Source: Bugulina stolonifera (lineage: Eukaryota > Bryozoa > Gymnolaemata > Cheilostomatida > Bugulidae). Taken from it: a stretch of 64,000 nucleotides of DNA. Shown in pieces: positions 25,064-37,100 of the stretch. Position 1 is the stretch's first letter; every line of letters starts with the position of its first letter. The stretch spans positions 7,558,496 to 7,622,495 of the forward strand of contig OW285193.1 of NCBI GenBank assembly GCA_935421135.1. The letters run 5' to 3'. The notes beneath the pieces are model-generated. The model saw only the letters and a list, made by a program, of their open reading frames with translations. It was not told the DNA's origin and searched no databases. The position numbers and the translations under genes were made by a program.

Positions 25064-28000
25064 CTAGTGAGGAGTTGTCTTCTTTAACATAACAACAATT
25101 TTATCATAGACAACTGGTTTAGCATTCATTGCCCACATGAAGTCCATATGATTCCAATTAGGAATGTATATGCTGTCACGGAGTGTTGGTAGATTTTCTA
25201 TAATATACTGGACATCCTACAAAATAACATAAGAGTTTGAAATAATATATATACATTGTATTTGTACATGTGTGTACAATGTAACCTACTGCGGTGCTAA
25301 CCTTGTGCAATTCTCATCGTCTTTGGCAGCTTGATAACACTAGTTCAGTGTATTTCGCACCTTTGAAAAATCCTTTGATGTAAATATGCAATATTGCCAA
25401 GGTACGCTTCGAGGGCAAACTTGAAGTGTTTGAGGTTTGAGTATGATTATAGAAAAATGAACTTTCTGTTGTTTCTTATAACATCAAGAAAATTATACAA
25501 ACAGGATGAGATAATTCCAGTACCTACCTGTTGAACTACAAGCCAGTCATTCTCAGCCCACATCAATGTCACTGGTGCATTCTTTATGCTGGATATATTA
25601 TAGGCCGGGGGAGTGGGCACCCCGTAATGTTTCCTGTTTTCTTCAGATGATCCGTAGTTATAGCGACTACACACTTTAGAGTTGTACATCTGTGCAAAGT
25701 GCATCACATTTCTAACAGAGGTCCCAGCAGGAACGTGACTGAGGAACACAGGAAGTCTGGTCTGTGAAACAAATAATATTAAAACTCATACGCGTACATG
25801 GTATTCCAAGAGACTTTATAAACTTTCGAGAAGTAGATATCACATGTTTTGCTTCCTGCTAATAATCCCAGAAATGTAATGATTTAGGGTGGAGAAGGAA
25901 CTTCACCAATGGCAAAGTAGCCACAGTAACACAGGAGGATTATAAGGTCGAACACCCTTTCTAACCTTTGACCTTTACGGAATCGAACCTACATGTAAAT
26001 CTCACACATGGCAGTTCGTATAGCTCTAATAGTTGTATGCACAGGGAACTCAACAGGAATGAAGTATAAGACTTGTGCAAGTTCTGAAATAGTGCTCCAT
26101 GTTGAATACCAGTAACTGAGAAAATTTAAAAATATATTTATGGATACAGTCGAAGTTATGGATTAAAAATTTACACATTTTTGGTAATCTTAAATGTATT
26201 ATAGTTATACGTGAATATGTACATGATTGTAGTCACCGTTTTTGATGTGATGTGAAATTACCTACCGAATGCTAAACCCCAGCTCTATAAAAATAGTTCA
26301 ACATAGACCAAATGGAATTCTATGAGCCATACAAACAGCAAGACAATAATGCTATTATATACATCTCCATTGGTATATGATTTTATCAATGTGTCATAAT
26401 TGTATAAAAAACCACCCACCTGTACATGTATTCTCAGCTTGTAGCCAGGTTTCCAAATTGTAAATGAGCATTAGTATTGATTCTAGAGCTTGCCCACCCA
26501 TTTTTGCACCAGAATTGGAACCCAGGCTAACAGCTCATGATACTCAATGTTAAGTGTAGCCTTAGAACCTGATACTTACCACATTGAGCTGTTTAGTGTC
26601 ATATCCAACTGCAAGAAACACCATGTTCTCACATACTGTCTTAAAAGGGGCATCTTTAACGCAAACATAGTCAGCAAACATTCTGTCTACCTGAAACAGA
26701 TATAAATAGTTCCGCTCACAAACATTCTTCATACATTTGTGTGATATGAACTAATAATAAAGCCTTGTGATCTGTAAAAACAATACTATTTTCCATTATT
26801 ACAATCAATACACTTGCAAATTATTTCGAAATAAATTTACTACCAATCATCGTTTATGTAGTTATAGCCCATGAGACAGTGGATATATAGTAAGCTATTG
26901 TAATGGTTTCTGTGATTTGGTGCGGTCGTCCTTGGACGACTATCGACCCAGAAATGAAGTGCCTATGAGTGGTAATAGGACTTCGCATTACATGAAAGAT
27001 CGAGCGGTCTCAGTAGCCCAATAACTACCAAAGACGACCCATCTGGTCCCAAGTCTGACCTTCAGACTATACGTTGAAAGAGAGTGATCCGACCTAGTAG
27101 GCGGTTCGCTAAGCGAATGACCTGACAAAAGGAAGTGAAAGTCTCTGTATCAAGTATAGAAGTGTCTTTATTGAAAGCCAAGTGAAGACTGAGACAATGA
27201 ACAGTAAAACAGTGCCCTTTATATAGTATAAGGACTTCCGGCCGACGTAAGGTCGGGAAAAGACGACGTGTGGTCGTCTGGAAGTTGCGCAACAAGATGG
27301 CCGCCGGAAGCCCGACGGCCGACCCAAAATAGGTCGGGTTCTACAAAAGTTGCTTATAATGGTCCAATTCATGTACAAAATGAATATCAATGGATTCTGA
27401 GAGGTCGGGCCTCTGTACATGGGTATAAAAGGCATTAAAAAGACTTAGTAATAATCATGTAACTATATACAATAATATAGGAGAACAATTCATGAATAAG
27501 TAGCGAGTATAAACACATGGAGACACGTATATAGACAGTAATTAATGGTTTAACATGCAATGCAATTGAATATAAGTATACGAACAGCTAATTATGAGAG
27601 TGTGAGTGTCAGATGAGTAGTGCTGTAACAACTACTAGGCACTTAGGGTGCGGTGGAGCTTCGTCCGGTAGTTGGAGTCGTATACAAATGTCCTGTACCA
27701 TTACAGTATTATATACATGTTCATGTTCATTTACACAGTGTACTAACCCAAGAATTTGGAAGGAAGTCTTTAATTCCAAATAGCTTGAGGACTAGAGAAA
27801 TATCATCAGCTATTGGGGCGAGGAACTTGAGGGGGCTAATCATATGTCCAATATTAAATACTGGGCCCAGGGCTATGATCTCAGATATCTGAAAATATAA
27901 TATGATTATCTGGCTGGTCAACCATATTATACAAATAGCTAGGTACAGGTATTATATGGGTGGTAAAAGATTATTCGTGCCTTACTTCCTGAATGCTAGA

Positions 28001-30070
28001 CATATATGTAGGCCTACATGCCCTATTGTATTGGCTGAATACACACTAGCCTACTTAACAGGTTGCCACATACCTACTCTATCCTACTCTGGGTGGTAGA
28101 CACACGTACCCGACTATCTGGAGTAATAGAGAGGTGAGTAAAGGCTATTAGAGTTCCCTGAGAGTGACCTATATATGGTATCTTCTGCACATGTGTTTGA
28201 GAAACGACAAACTCAAGGCAAGCGGGAAGATCGTACAGAGCCATCTCATCCCAACTACAAGTAAGCAATAGCTGTATTAGTAAACAGAAACACCCAACAT
28301 CAGTATCAAAAACACTGCTGTTGACAAAATAATACATAACCTGCATGTGTGTGAATAGAAATTATAAAAAAAACTGATATGCATGTTGTACAAGTGTATA
28401 GATCGTACAGAAATGGTTATTTGAGGTAAATACAACCTTTTACATGTACTTGTAGGCCTTGAGTAAACATAAACGAGCATTGAATCGGAGAGTTTCAATA
28501 CAATTTTGGTGTGCGATCAATGTTATAGATAACAGTCATTGTTGAAAGTAGTTTTGTTAGACAAGAGGCTGTACACAGAAACTAATCATAGATTCATTTA
28601 TAAAATCTTTACCTCCAGGCCCAAAACTCTTCTTGCTCAGAGTTTAGGTTCACATGTGCTTTAGAGTAAGTATTTCCTCTGCTGTTCCCAACCCATACAT
28701 CGTAACCTTGGTCAGAGAGAATGAATGGCAGGCAGTTATTGGGTAGATTAGATATCCAGGATGTGCTGTCAGCTAACAGACCATGTTGTAAGAATACTGG
28801 AGGTCTATTTGTAGAGCTTGAGAGCACCTGTCCTTTCCTGCCATTCACTCTACAGTAACAAAGGTCAGTCAGGTAAACCTACTACGTGAGCTAGGAGGGT
28901 AAAGGGACATTTTTACAGGGAGTTTCGAAACCAGACAGTTTGAAACCGACAGTTCAAAACTGTGTAGATTAGAAGAACACAACTCACAAATAATTAATTT
29001 TAATTAATAATCAATTAAACAAATATAATATTAAAAATAAAAGTTAGTTGAAATCTGGGGATTGGGGTTTGGCGTTTCGAACTGTCCGGTTTCAAACTGT
29101 TTTTTCGAACAGTCCCAAATTCAACTAGGAGATAATGATATGAAATGCAACATATTATAATAATTATAGTGATAGAGAGTTAATTTCTACCTAACATAAA
29201 TTTTAGGTAAAATACTTGTGGTAATAGGCCCTATTTGTTTTTTTAGTGCGTATATTTCTTCATATGATGACTAAATTATGAACTCTGTATGGATAGGAAG
29301 TGTATCAGAGAGGAAATAACTCCCAACATTCAATATTCATAATAAACACCTACCTATGAAGTGTGAGTAGGAATCCATCTTTGGTTTGTATTTTATGTAG
29401 ATATTCCTCACAGTTATACCCGTGATAGTTTGATATCTGACACTAGAAAGGAATGCAGATTGAAATATATACTCCATAAGTACTCCATATAAATTATAAT
29501 AGACAAGCATGCTAAAGTTACGTGAAATGGTGTAATCTACTATGAAAAAAACAAAAGTTTTCCTCTAAATGTTTACTATGCTGGTGAGGAAAGCGAGTTG
29601 CTGATCCGGAAGTGACATCACTAAATGCTTGTAGAGCATCCTGTAAGCCAGATTGGTATGATATGGATTGCCAAGACGTTACTTTACATGCCCATTTTAT
29701 GTTCTGGAGCAAGCAGCTTCATAAAATATTTTCATTGACTTTTTGTAATCTTTTCATGAACATTTCTAGTCAAAATATCTTTTAAGTTCACTTGCCGTCT
29801 TAAATTTTCTTCCCCACCCCTCCAACCACTACATTAAACTGCGTGGGGCTGGGGCTAACTGTGCGTTTGATATGACCATACTCCAAGAATGAGCAGATTG
29901 ATGGATACAGGGAAATAAAAGGTAGATTTAGAGAAGCATATAGTTTGTCAGCTTTCACTTACAAAATCCATGTTAGCCTCAGGATCTACCCCAGGAAGGG
30001 TTGTGGATTGTTGTGATGACACAGCAGAGAGCAGAAAAAGAACAGCACATAATAGTGAACCTCCCATCAT
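25064..30070 (-). CDS. Lipase D, acid (lysosomal/gastric-type) lipase
   Basis: Eight exons: 30070-29963, 29442-29354, 28849-28613, 28254-28110, 27888-27748, 26690-26580, 25761-25528 and 25216-25064, giving 405 residues. Exon lengths 2-8 (89, 237, 145, 141, 111, 234, 153 nt) are identical to those of lipases C and E. The signal peptide ([19 protein letters not shown]) is followed by a short prosegment like that of lipase A, 22-25 residues shorter than in C and E. The triad is Ser176 in GHSQG, Asp349 in ENDW and His378 in PNWNHMDF. It ends KKTTPH. Intron 2 holds a TTCGAA repeat. Intron 5 holds a sense-orientation solo LTR that starts only 43 bp after exon 5 and carries its own AATAAA, so truncated transcripts are possible. 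Predicted role: secreted or lysosomal lipid ester hydrolysis. Confidence 0.9.
26899..27705 (-). mobile_element. Solo LTR (807 bp) in lipase D intron 5
   Basis: Same family as the LTR at 1458-2262, in inverse orientation: TGTAATGG at 27705 and CCATTACA at 26899. The TATA box is at 27225-27218 and AATAAA at 27172-27167. Flanking 5-mers (GCTAT, GTATT) are similar but not identical. The element is in the same transcriptional sense as lipase D. Confidence 0.85.
28903..29118 (-). mobile_element. TTCGAA-family short element in lipase D intron 2
   Basis: It starts TAAAGGGACATTT and contains GTTTCGAAAC modules, a segment complementary to CTGTGAGTTGTGTTCTTC, and a far end with GTTTCGAACTGTCC and TTCGAACAGTCCC. 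It is related to 18705-19243 and 31340-31610. Confidence 0.6.
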
Positions 30071-30148
30071 CTCAGTAGTAGGATGCTATCTAAAACATGG
30101 TCAGCATTTTACTTACATTATATAATCTATGTATCAGACTACACCTCT

Positions 30149-30162
30149 GTTACCATAGCAAC
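30149..30162. promoter_or_regulatory. X-box (RFX) site upstream of lipase D
   Basis: GTTACCATAGCAAC lies 79 bp upstream of the start codon, identical to the lipase C site. Confidence 0.6.
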
Positions 30163-30419
30163 AGACTACATTGCAGTTTCACAAGCAAAATGACCCGGAA
30201 ATGGTGAAATAATTACATATATAAGCATATGATAATGCTATACTAAATAGATGAGCTTAGGCCCTTAATATATTGTAGATGGCCCAGGATAAGCCAGCTA
30301 ATAGAATTGCAATAAATATTGCAATATATTTCACTTTTTTCTAATAAAGTGATGAAAGAGAATGGTAAATCACCTAAATCAACTTGTGAGACACATGGTA
30401 CACCTCCTTAAGGAGCCCA

Positions 30420-30663
30420 ATCGCACCCAACCTAAGATATGTGTATATCTGGTACTTCTTTTACAGAGATTCGGCCTGCAAATAGCCTGGAGTCACTATT
30501 TATGTCCTCGACCTGTTCGGCGTCAGCTGTAATCAGTCACCTCAAGGTGTAGTATTTGATAAGAGTGGTGGTTCTGTAACTGAGGAGACTATACCAGATC
30601 TCTCACCAGCTGAGTTTGTCACCAGATGCACACACACAGTATGTAGTTATGTCTTGACTCACC
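30420..30663 (-). promoter_or_regulatory. Conserved upstream block of lipase D
   Basis: This segment resembles 21150-21343 upstream of lipase C (shared TCAGCTG, CACCAG, CAGCTGAGT and ACACAGT stretches) and ends at the putative noncoding exon donor CAG/GTGAGT (30663). It points to a duplicated promoter or first-intron region. Confidence 0.45.
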
Positions 30664-31339
30664 TGCTTGTAAGAGAGAACTCACTCAACTCTTCAGTATA
30701 TGTGCCTGATGTACATGCAACCTGTTACAAGTAGTAGACACTAGACAGTGTAGTTTATATTGATGGAGAAACTGGATATGTCTGCTATGTTATTACGTAA
30801 TGTACTATAATTAAATTCACTATTATGTAATGAACTATTACTTATTATGTATAATAAGCCTTATGCTCTTACTGCCCATTGTGTATAATAGCCTTAGATC
30901 TAAGCAGTGGTGAATAAAATGGTTTTGTAGACTGCTTATATATACATGTACTTTTGTCCAAATCTCAAAAGAAGATAAAAAGCTATTCAGCTTAAAATAA
31001 GTTGTCAGCATAAAGCCATATCCTAGGCTATTGCTGATGTGATAAATTCCCTATTCAAAATATTCCAGGAGCAAGAGTTACATGAATAATCAATATTGAC
31101 TGAATTGTACTAGAACCAATCTGTGCATAGTAGTATTCACGGAATAATAACTACTAGTATTAATTCTTTATACTCGCCACCAAAAACTACAACATTGCAG
31201 CATGTTTGTATGCTGGCAGCAGTATAAAAACTACATGTAGGCACATAATTGGTTAATGTTTGATAGCATAAACCAAAGCCATATGGCTTTGGTTTAAATC
31301 TCACATGCAAGTATATACATATAGCTTGGTCATACCGTA

Positions 31340-31610
31340 AAAGTAGAATTTGCGACTGTTTGAAAATGTCAGTTAGAAACAGGACGTTTCAAAAACGTTC
31401 GTTTGGAAAACAACTATTTAGAAACCCTAAACCCATCCTTCAGCTTTCAACTAATTTTTATACATATTTTTAATTTCCAACTATATTTTTTGTTTTTACT
31501 GCTACTAACTTGTAGAACACTAAACATAATTTATTATCTGTGAGTTGTGCTCTGCTAAATGTAATCTACACAGTTTCATAATGGGTGTTGTCCCTCTACC
31601 ATAGAAGTAA
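31340..31610 (+). mobile_element. TTCGAA-family short element
   Basis: It resembles 18705-19046: GTAGAATTTG start, GAAACAGGACGTTTC, AACCCTAAACCC, ACTAACTTGTAGAACAC, and CTGTGAGTTGTGCTC before an end with TGTCCCTCTACCA. Confidence 0.6.
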
Positions 31611-31825
31611 TAGAGGTCGTTAGCCAACTAGTTGATGTCAGTCCATGATTAATGGGCAGGCATGCCTGAGCTGGCTCAATAAATATTGAACAGTTTTGGT
31701 ATTTGCGATTATGTGTGAGACTCGAAAGTGGTCTATTGGCCTGCTTTGTATACACAGAGCGAAAGATGCAAACATACACTAGCTATACATGTATCATATG
31801 TGACACTTATTACTTGTGTTTATAG

Positions 31826-32113
31826 CTTCATAGGTACGGCTCTATCCTAGGTGCTCTGATGTTCCATTCTGTGAGGAACCTAGGCTACAAGAGATACCTA
31901 GTTAGTAAGCACTACAAAGTTGTACATTTTAGAGGTATTTTATAGAAATGTCTTTATTGCTGACATTTATGAACAGTTGAAAATTCAAAATTTACATGTA
32001 ATACGCACCCGAAAATTACTGGAGTTGTCTTTGAACAGCTAGCCAGAAGGGAGAGAAGGAAGGACCAAGTCGCTGTCGAGGGCAGACTTATAGCAAAAAG
32101 TACATGTATATGA
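31826..32113 (+). other. Two unassigned coding-like segments
   Basis: Following a good acceptor (TTGTGTTTATAG), 31826-31942 reads LHRYGSILGALMF...NLGYKRYLVSKHY... for 39 codons to a TAG; a GTTAGT inside could be a donor. A second open stretch, 31973-32113, contains VFEQLARRERRKDQVAVEG. Both look more protein-like than surrounding DNA, but I cannot assign a family or join them. They could be exons of a small plus-strand gene or fragments of one. Confidence 0.2.
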
Positions 32114-32801
32114 AGTAGGCTAGGTAGCGTTCAGTTGATAGATCAACATGTGATCATTGACTATCTACAGTTCTACAGTATAACAGTTGGTTATTTGATG
32201 AAAAACGCACAAAGTTCTCCAGTCATGGAAGAATAAATTATCAATTTACAATCTATAGCTGTAATCTGCAATTGTTATAATAATACACAATTATTATTAT
32301 AATACCCAGGAATTATATATGATGCAGCTATTCATTATTGTAGTAAAATACAGAGTAATATATTATTATATATTAAATAATATAAATTGCATGCTACATA
32401 TTACAATGTACATGTATATACTCAGTTGTTCAGATCATGTAAACTCTATGTGTAGTTACAGTGTTATGCTGTGGATAAAACATCACATACCCTGCAGGAT
32501 AGGAAAAAAATGTAAATTTGCCATCACAGTAATTACTTTATTTCCCTTTGGAGTTATTTATTTGCTCTAACATCTATAGACAAAATAACAGCAAATAAAA
32601 TCAATCATCATTGTGACTAATTCCATGTCACTGTTCAACAGATCTGATCCAATAAAGAGAGGACAACTCTCAAAGAATTCATGTCTCAGCAGTATAAAAT
32701 TACATACAACAACAGAAGCTAAACGGTCTCCTATGATCACTTCAAGCATCTGTTACAACTACTTGCAGACAAGTGGCTGGTGAGGCAGAAAGACGAAAGC
32801 T

Positions 32802-32965
32802 AGTATAAGTTACTTCATATACATGCACATGACTTACATGCTGTATAAGTTGCATCATATACATGCACATGACTTACATGTTGTATAAGTTACTTCATAT
32901 ACATGCACATGACTTACATGTTGTATAAGTTACTTCATATACATGCACATGACTTACATGTTGTA
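32802..32965. repeat. 40-bp tandem repeat, four copies
   Basis: The unit begins GTATAAGTTACTTCATATAC. The copies differ by a few bases; the second reads GTTGCATCATATAC. Confidence 0.9.
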
Positions 32966-33070
32966 TTGTATTATTTACACCATGTAGAGAAAACAAGTCT
33001 GAAGAAGCTAAATAATGTGGAATAAATTCTATATTTGAGCAATAAAAGTGATTGTTACAGACAGCTTCCG

Positions 33071-33718
33071 AACACTCTAGAGAGAGGGAACACTCTAGAG
33101 AGAGGGAACACTCTAGAGAGAGGGAACACTCTAGAGAGAGGGAACACTCTAGAGAGAGGGAACACTCTAGAGAGAGGGAACACTCTAGAGAGAGGGAACA
33201 CTCTAGAGAGAGGGAACACTCTAGAGAGAGGGAACACTCTAGAGAGAGGGAACACTCTAGAGAGAGGGAACACTCTAGAGAGAGGGAACACTCTAGAGAG
33301 AGGGAACACTCTAGAGAGAGGGAACACTCTAGAGAGAGGGAACACTCTAGAGAGAGGGAACACTCTAGAGAGAGGGAACACTCTAGAGAGAGGGAACACT
33401 CTAGAGAGAGGGAACACTCTAGAGAGAGGGAACACTCTAGAGAGAGGGAACACTCTAGAGAGAGGGAACACTCTAGAGAGAGGGAACACTCTAGAGAGAG
33501 GGAACACTCTAGAGAGAGGGAACACTCTAGAGAGAGGGAACACTCTAGAGAGAGGGAACACTCTAGAGAGAGGGAACACTCTAGAGAGAGGGAACACTCT
33601 AGAGAGAGGGAACACTCTAGAGAGAGGGAACACTCTAGAGAGAGGGAACACTCTAGAGAGAGGGAACACTCTAGAGAGAGGGAACACTCTAGAGAGAGGG
33701 AACACTCTAGAGAGAGGG
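33071..33718. repeat. 18-bp minisatellite, 36 identical copies
   Basis: The unit AACACTCTAGAGAGAGGG repeats 36 times without a single change. Each unit contains the palindrome CTCTAGAG. Because 18 is divisible by 3 and the unit lacks stops in several frames, it produces long repeat ORFs on both strands; these are not evidence of a gene. Confidence 0.95.
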
Positions 33719-34188
33719 AACTCGTTATAAAAGTTAAAAGTATTGTAATACTGTACATGTACATATGAAATACAACTGCAACTACTTTTTGGAAGTCCCT
33801 ATTTAAAATACATATGAATATAAGAGCAAATACCAGCCTGCCGAACCCAGAATAGTAAAATAAATACGGAATAATTTAACTCCATGAAAACTACAAGTAA
33901 TGATTTAGTTATTACACTATGAGGTAGGCTTTTCTTACGTCAATGGAAAAACAGAACTATTAATAAATATTGTATTTTTCCAGCTACAAGCAGTACAGAT
34001 TGTAAAATACAAGTGAAAAGCATCTATAATAATTATAAACATAGTCATTGATTTCCAAAGTAGCACCATATTAGTTCATGCTGCATACCCGATGATTGTG
34101 TGTACCTGAAGACTACTAGACTACTCTACTCAGTTGATAGCATATACAGTAGACTGTAATGTATTCCCTATTGATACAGTTTTACCAT

Positions 34189-37100
34189 CTAGTGAGGAGT
34201 TGTCTTCTTTAATATAGCAACAATTTTATCATAAACAACTGGTTTAGCATCCAATGCCCATATAAAGTCTAGATGGTCCCAACTTGGAATGTATATGCTG
34301 TCACGGAGTGTCGGCAGATTGTTGATAATATACTGTACGTCCTACAAAGCATTCAAGATGCTAAGGGTTACGTATGATAGTACAGTGATGTGAAATAAAA
34401 TGTTATGATGTGTGAAGTTGTATAAATAATGCAAAATAAAATATGATGAGGTGCGAGGCAAAAAAGTTTTTCAAAATATAATTAAGCCACAGGGGAGATT
34501 TGGCTCGTATTGATAGGTTAGGGGAAAGGTAATACCCTCCCCCTTTCCTGGGGAAGAGAGAGATTTAGCAGTCAATATTATTGAGTAAGCAAAGTGTTCT
34601 ACAGATTTTGTCAACTCTTGCCGTTATATAACTGGGTAGACCAGTTCAATATCATACATAGTAGCAAGTCTATCACAATATACCATGGGACCGATAGTGG
34701 TTGTGCAGTTCTTGCTTAATCTTCAGAACTGTACATTGGTGGTAGATAACTGTACATTGGTGGTAGAGAACTGTACATTGGTGGTACAGAACTGTACATT
34801 GGTGGTAGAGAACTGTACATTGGTGGTAGAGAACTGTACATTGGTGGTACAGAACTGTACATTGGTGGTACAGAACTGTACATTGGTGGTACAGAACTGT
34901 ACATTGGTGGTACAGAACTGTACATTGGTGGTACAGAACTGAGGTCCTTACTGATAACTGCCTCTGGCTGCCAGCTATTAATGCAAAAACCTATCTAGTC
35001 ACTGAAGCGTAGAAAAGTACGTCACAGTACAGAAGAAGAAAAAGAAAGGATAAAGGAGAAGACAGCCACTACTGTTACTTAGTGACTATACAAACTTGAT
35101 AAGATAACTCCAGTACCAACCTGTGGATCAGCCAGCCAGTCATTCTCAGCCCAAAATAGAGTCACTGGTGCATTCTTTATACTGGAGATATTATAGGCTG
35201 GGGGAGTGGGCACCCCATAATGTTTCCTATTCAGGTAAGCAGAACCATAGTTAAAACGACTGCATTCTTTAGAGTTGTACATCTGAACAAAGTGCATCAT
35301 ATTTCTGACAGAAGTACCAGCTGGAGTGTGACTGATGTATACAGGGAGCCGAGTCTGTAAAAAATAATAACAAGGTAAAACATGAAAATTGTAATTAAAT
35401 TATCAAATTATAAATGTTTCTATTGGAAAGACAAAATTAATTGTATTATTGACACATCTGATCAAGTTTAGACCATATATTACAGCAATTAAAATATAAA
35501 TTCATAGCGTTTAAAAAATAAGACAAAGCAGAGCCAGCCTACAGTAGCCTAGTACACACCATAGCAAAGATTATGGATCCAGTACACCGCAAAGACTGTG
35601 GACCTGGTGCACTACATAGACTGTGGACCTAGCACACTGTAGAGACTGTGGATCTATAGTAGTACATACCATATTGAGTTGATGAACATCGAATCCAGCC
35701 AGTACAAACAGGATATCACTGCATAGCACTCTCAGAGGGTCATACTTTACACAAACAGTGTCAGCAAGAAACTTGAAAATCTAAAATCAGCAAAATGTTA
35801 AGCTAAGAGAATGTAGAAACAGCAAGTTGAGTAGTTTATATATTATTATAGACTATTAATTTCACTGACTTTAACATCACAAACATATTTTTTTAAAAAA
35901 CAATTACTGTCCCAAATAAAGTATTATTTCTATAATTGTTCAATAGCAGTGCCAACTACTGATGATGACCTACATACCTATTTATACCCCAAAGGTTCGA
36001 TCTATTATTACTGTTACTCACTGCACATACATGTATTTATAAGAACGTTAAGTGTTTCATTAAAGTCAGAGTTGTCTTCTCTCCATGTTCAAAGCAAGAG
36101 GGCACAACTTCAAGGTAGAAGCAGTACACAAGGTTTTATCAAGCTTTACAGTGAGTTGGTTCACAATTCACACGTACTACAAAGTCTACTCTATGGTTAT
36201 GATAGTCTTTGTATAAACAAGAAAGAGAAGACAACTTTACAAATTCAAGCAACATGTTGCCTATCTAATGCAGTAGGCCTATGTTATACTCTGTTGAAAA
36301 ATCAGACCTACCCAAGAGTTTGGGAGAAAGTCTTTGAGACCAAATATCTTAAGGACCAATGCTATGTCATCAGCTATTGGTGCGAGGTACTTGAGAGGGC
36401 TGATCATATGTGCTAGTTTGAACACTGGACCCATGGCTATAATCTCGGATATCTAAAATTTAAATAACTACAAATATTACAAACTTCCTGTAGTGTTGTA
36501 TTAAATTGTTGAATCTAAATAATGTCTTCAGAAAATGAAGCTGGCCAAAGGGACTACTGGACCTCCCTAACTAATTATTATCAGAAGTGGCCAAACTCTC
36601 ATTGCAAAAACAATAGTGTATGATAATATTATAGTTAGGAAAAGTGGCAGCTATCGTTTTTCTACTGCAAAGTTTTTGAAATCCATCTTAGTCGCTAGTG
36701 GTGTTAGTTGGCGTATTCTTGCCTATATGATTGGAGGAAAGGCTGACCACTGAACCAAACTCCTTGCTAGAATCACAACGCCTGGAATCGGTCCTCATTA
36801 GAGTTCAACTTTTCATGCCAATTTGGAATGAGTAGCATTAAATTGCGTTACTTATCATATCAAAGTATATTATGCTGACAAATTATGGTTACTGTTTTGG
36901 AAACTGTGCCAACAGATAAGGGGTGAGGTAATCTGGCACCAAGCCAATACTTATCAACAGACCGGAATACAAGTGGAACAAAATACAGGTTCACAAATAT
37001 TACACATTCAGGGCAAAAGGTAGGTAAGACAAAGAATACACCTCTAGTTTCAAGGCAATGAATTGTTTTAAATAAAAAAAATAAAACTTTTTTTACCACA

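Noticed and set aside
33071..33718. CRISPR-like array
   Set aside because: There are no spacers; units are contiguous and identical, in a eukaryotic genome.
32895..33768. Long ORFs (up to 289 codons) on both strands reading repeats such as NTLERG or SLSLEC
   Set aside because: They are translations of the perfect 18-bp minisatellite, open in several frames at once because the unit has no stops.
34685..34942. 85-codon ORF with NCTLVV repeats
   Set aside because: It is a 21-bp tandem repeat lying between lipase E exons 7 and 8.
35949..36416. 155-codon plus-strand ORF
   Set aside because: It overlaps lipase E exon 5 in antisense and has no family resemblance.
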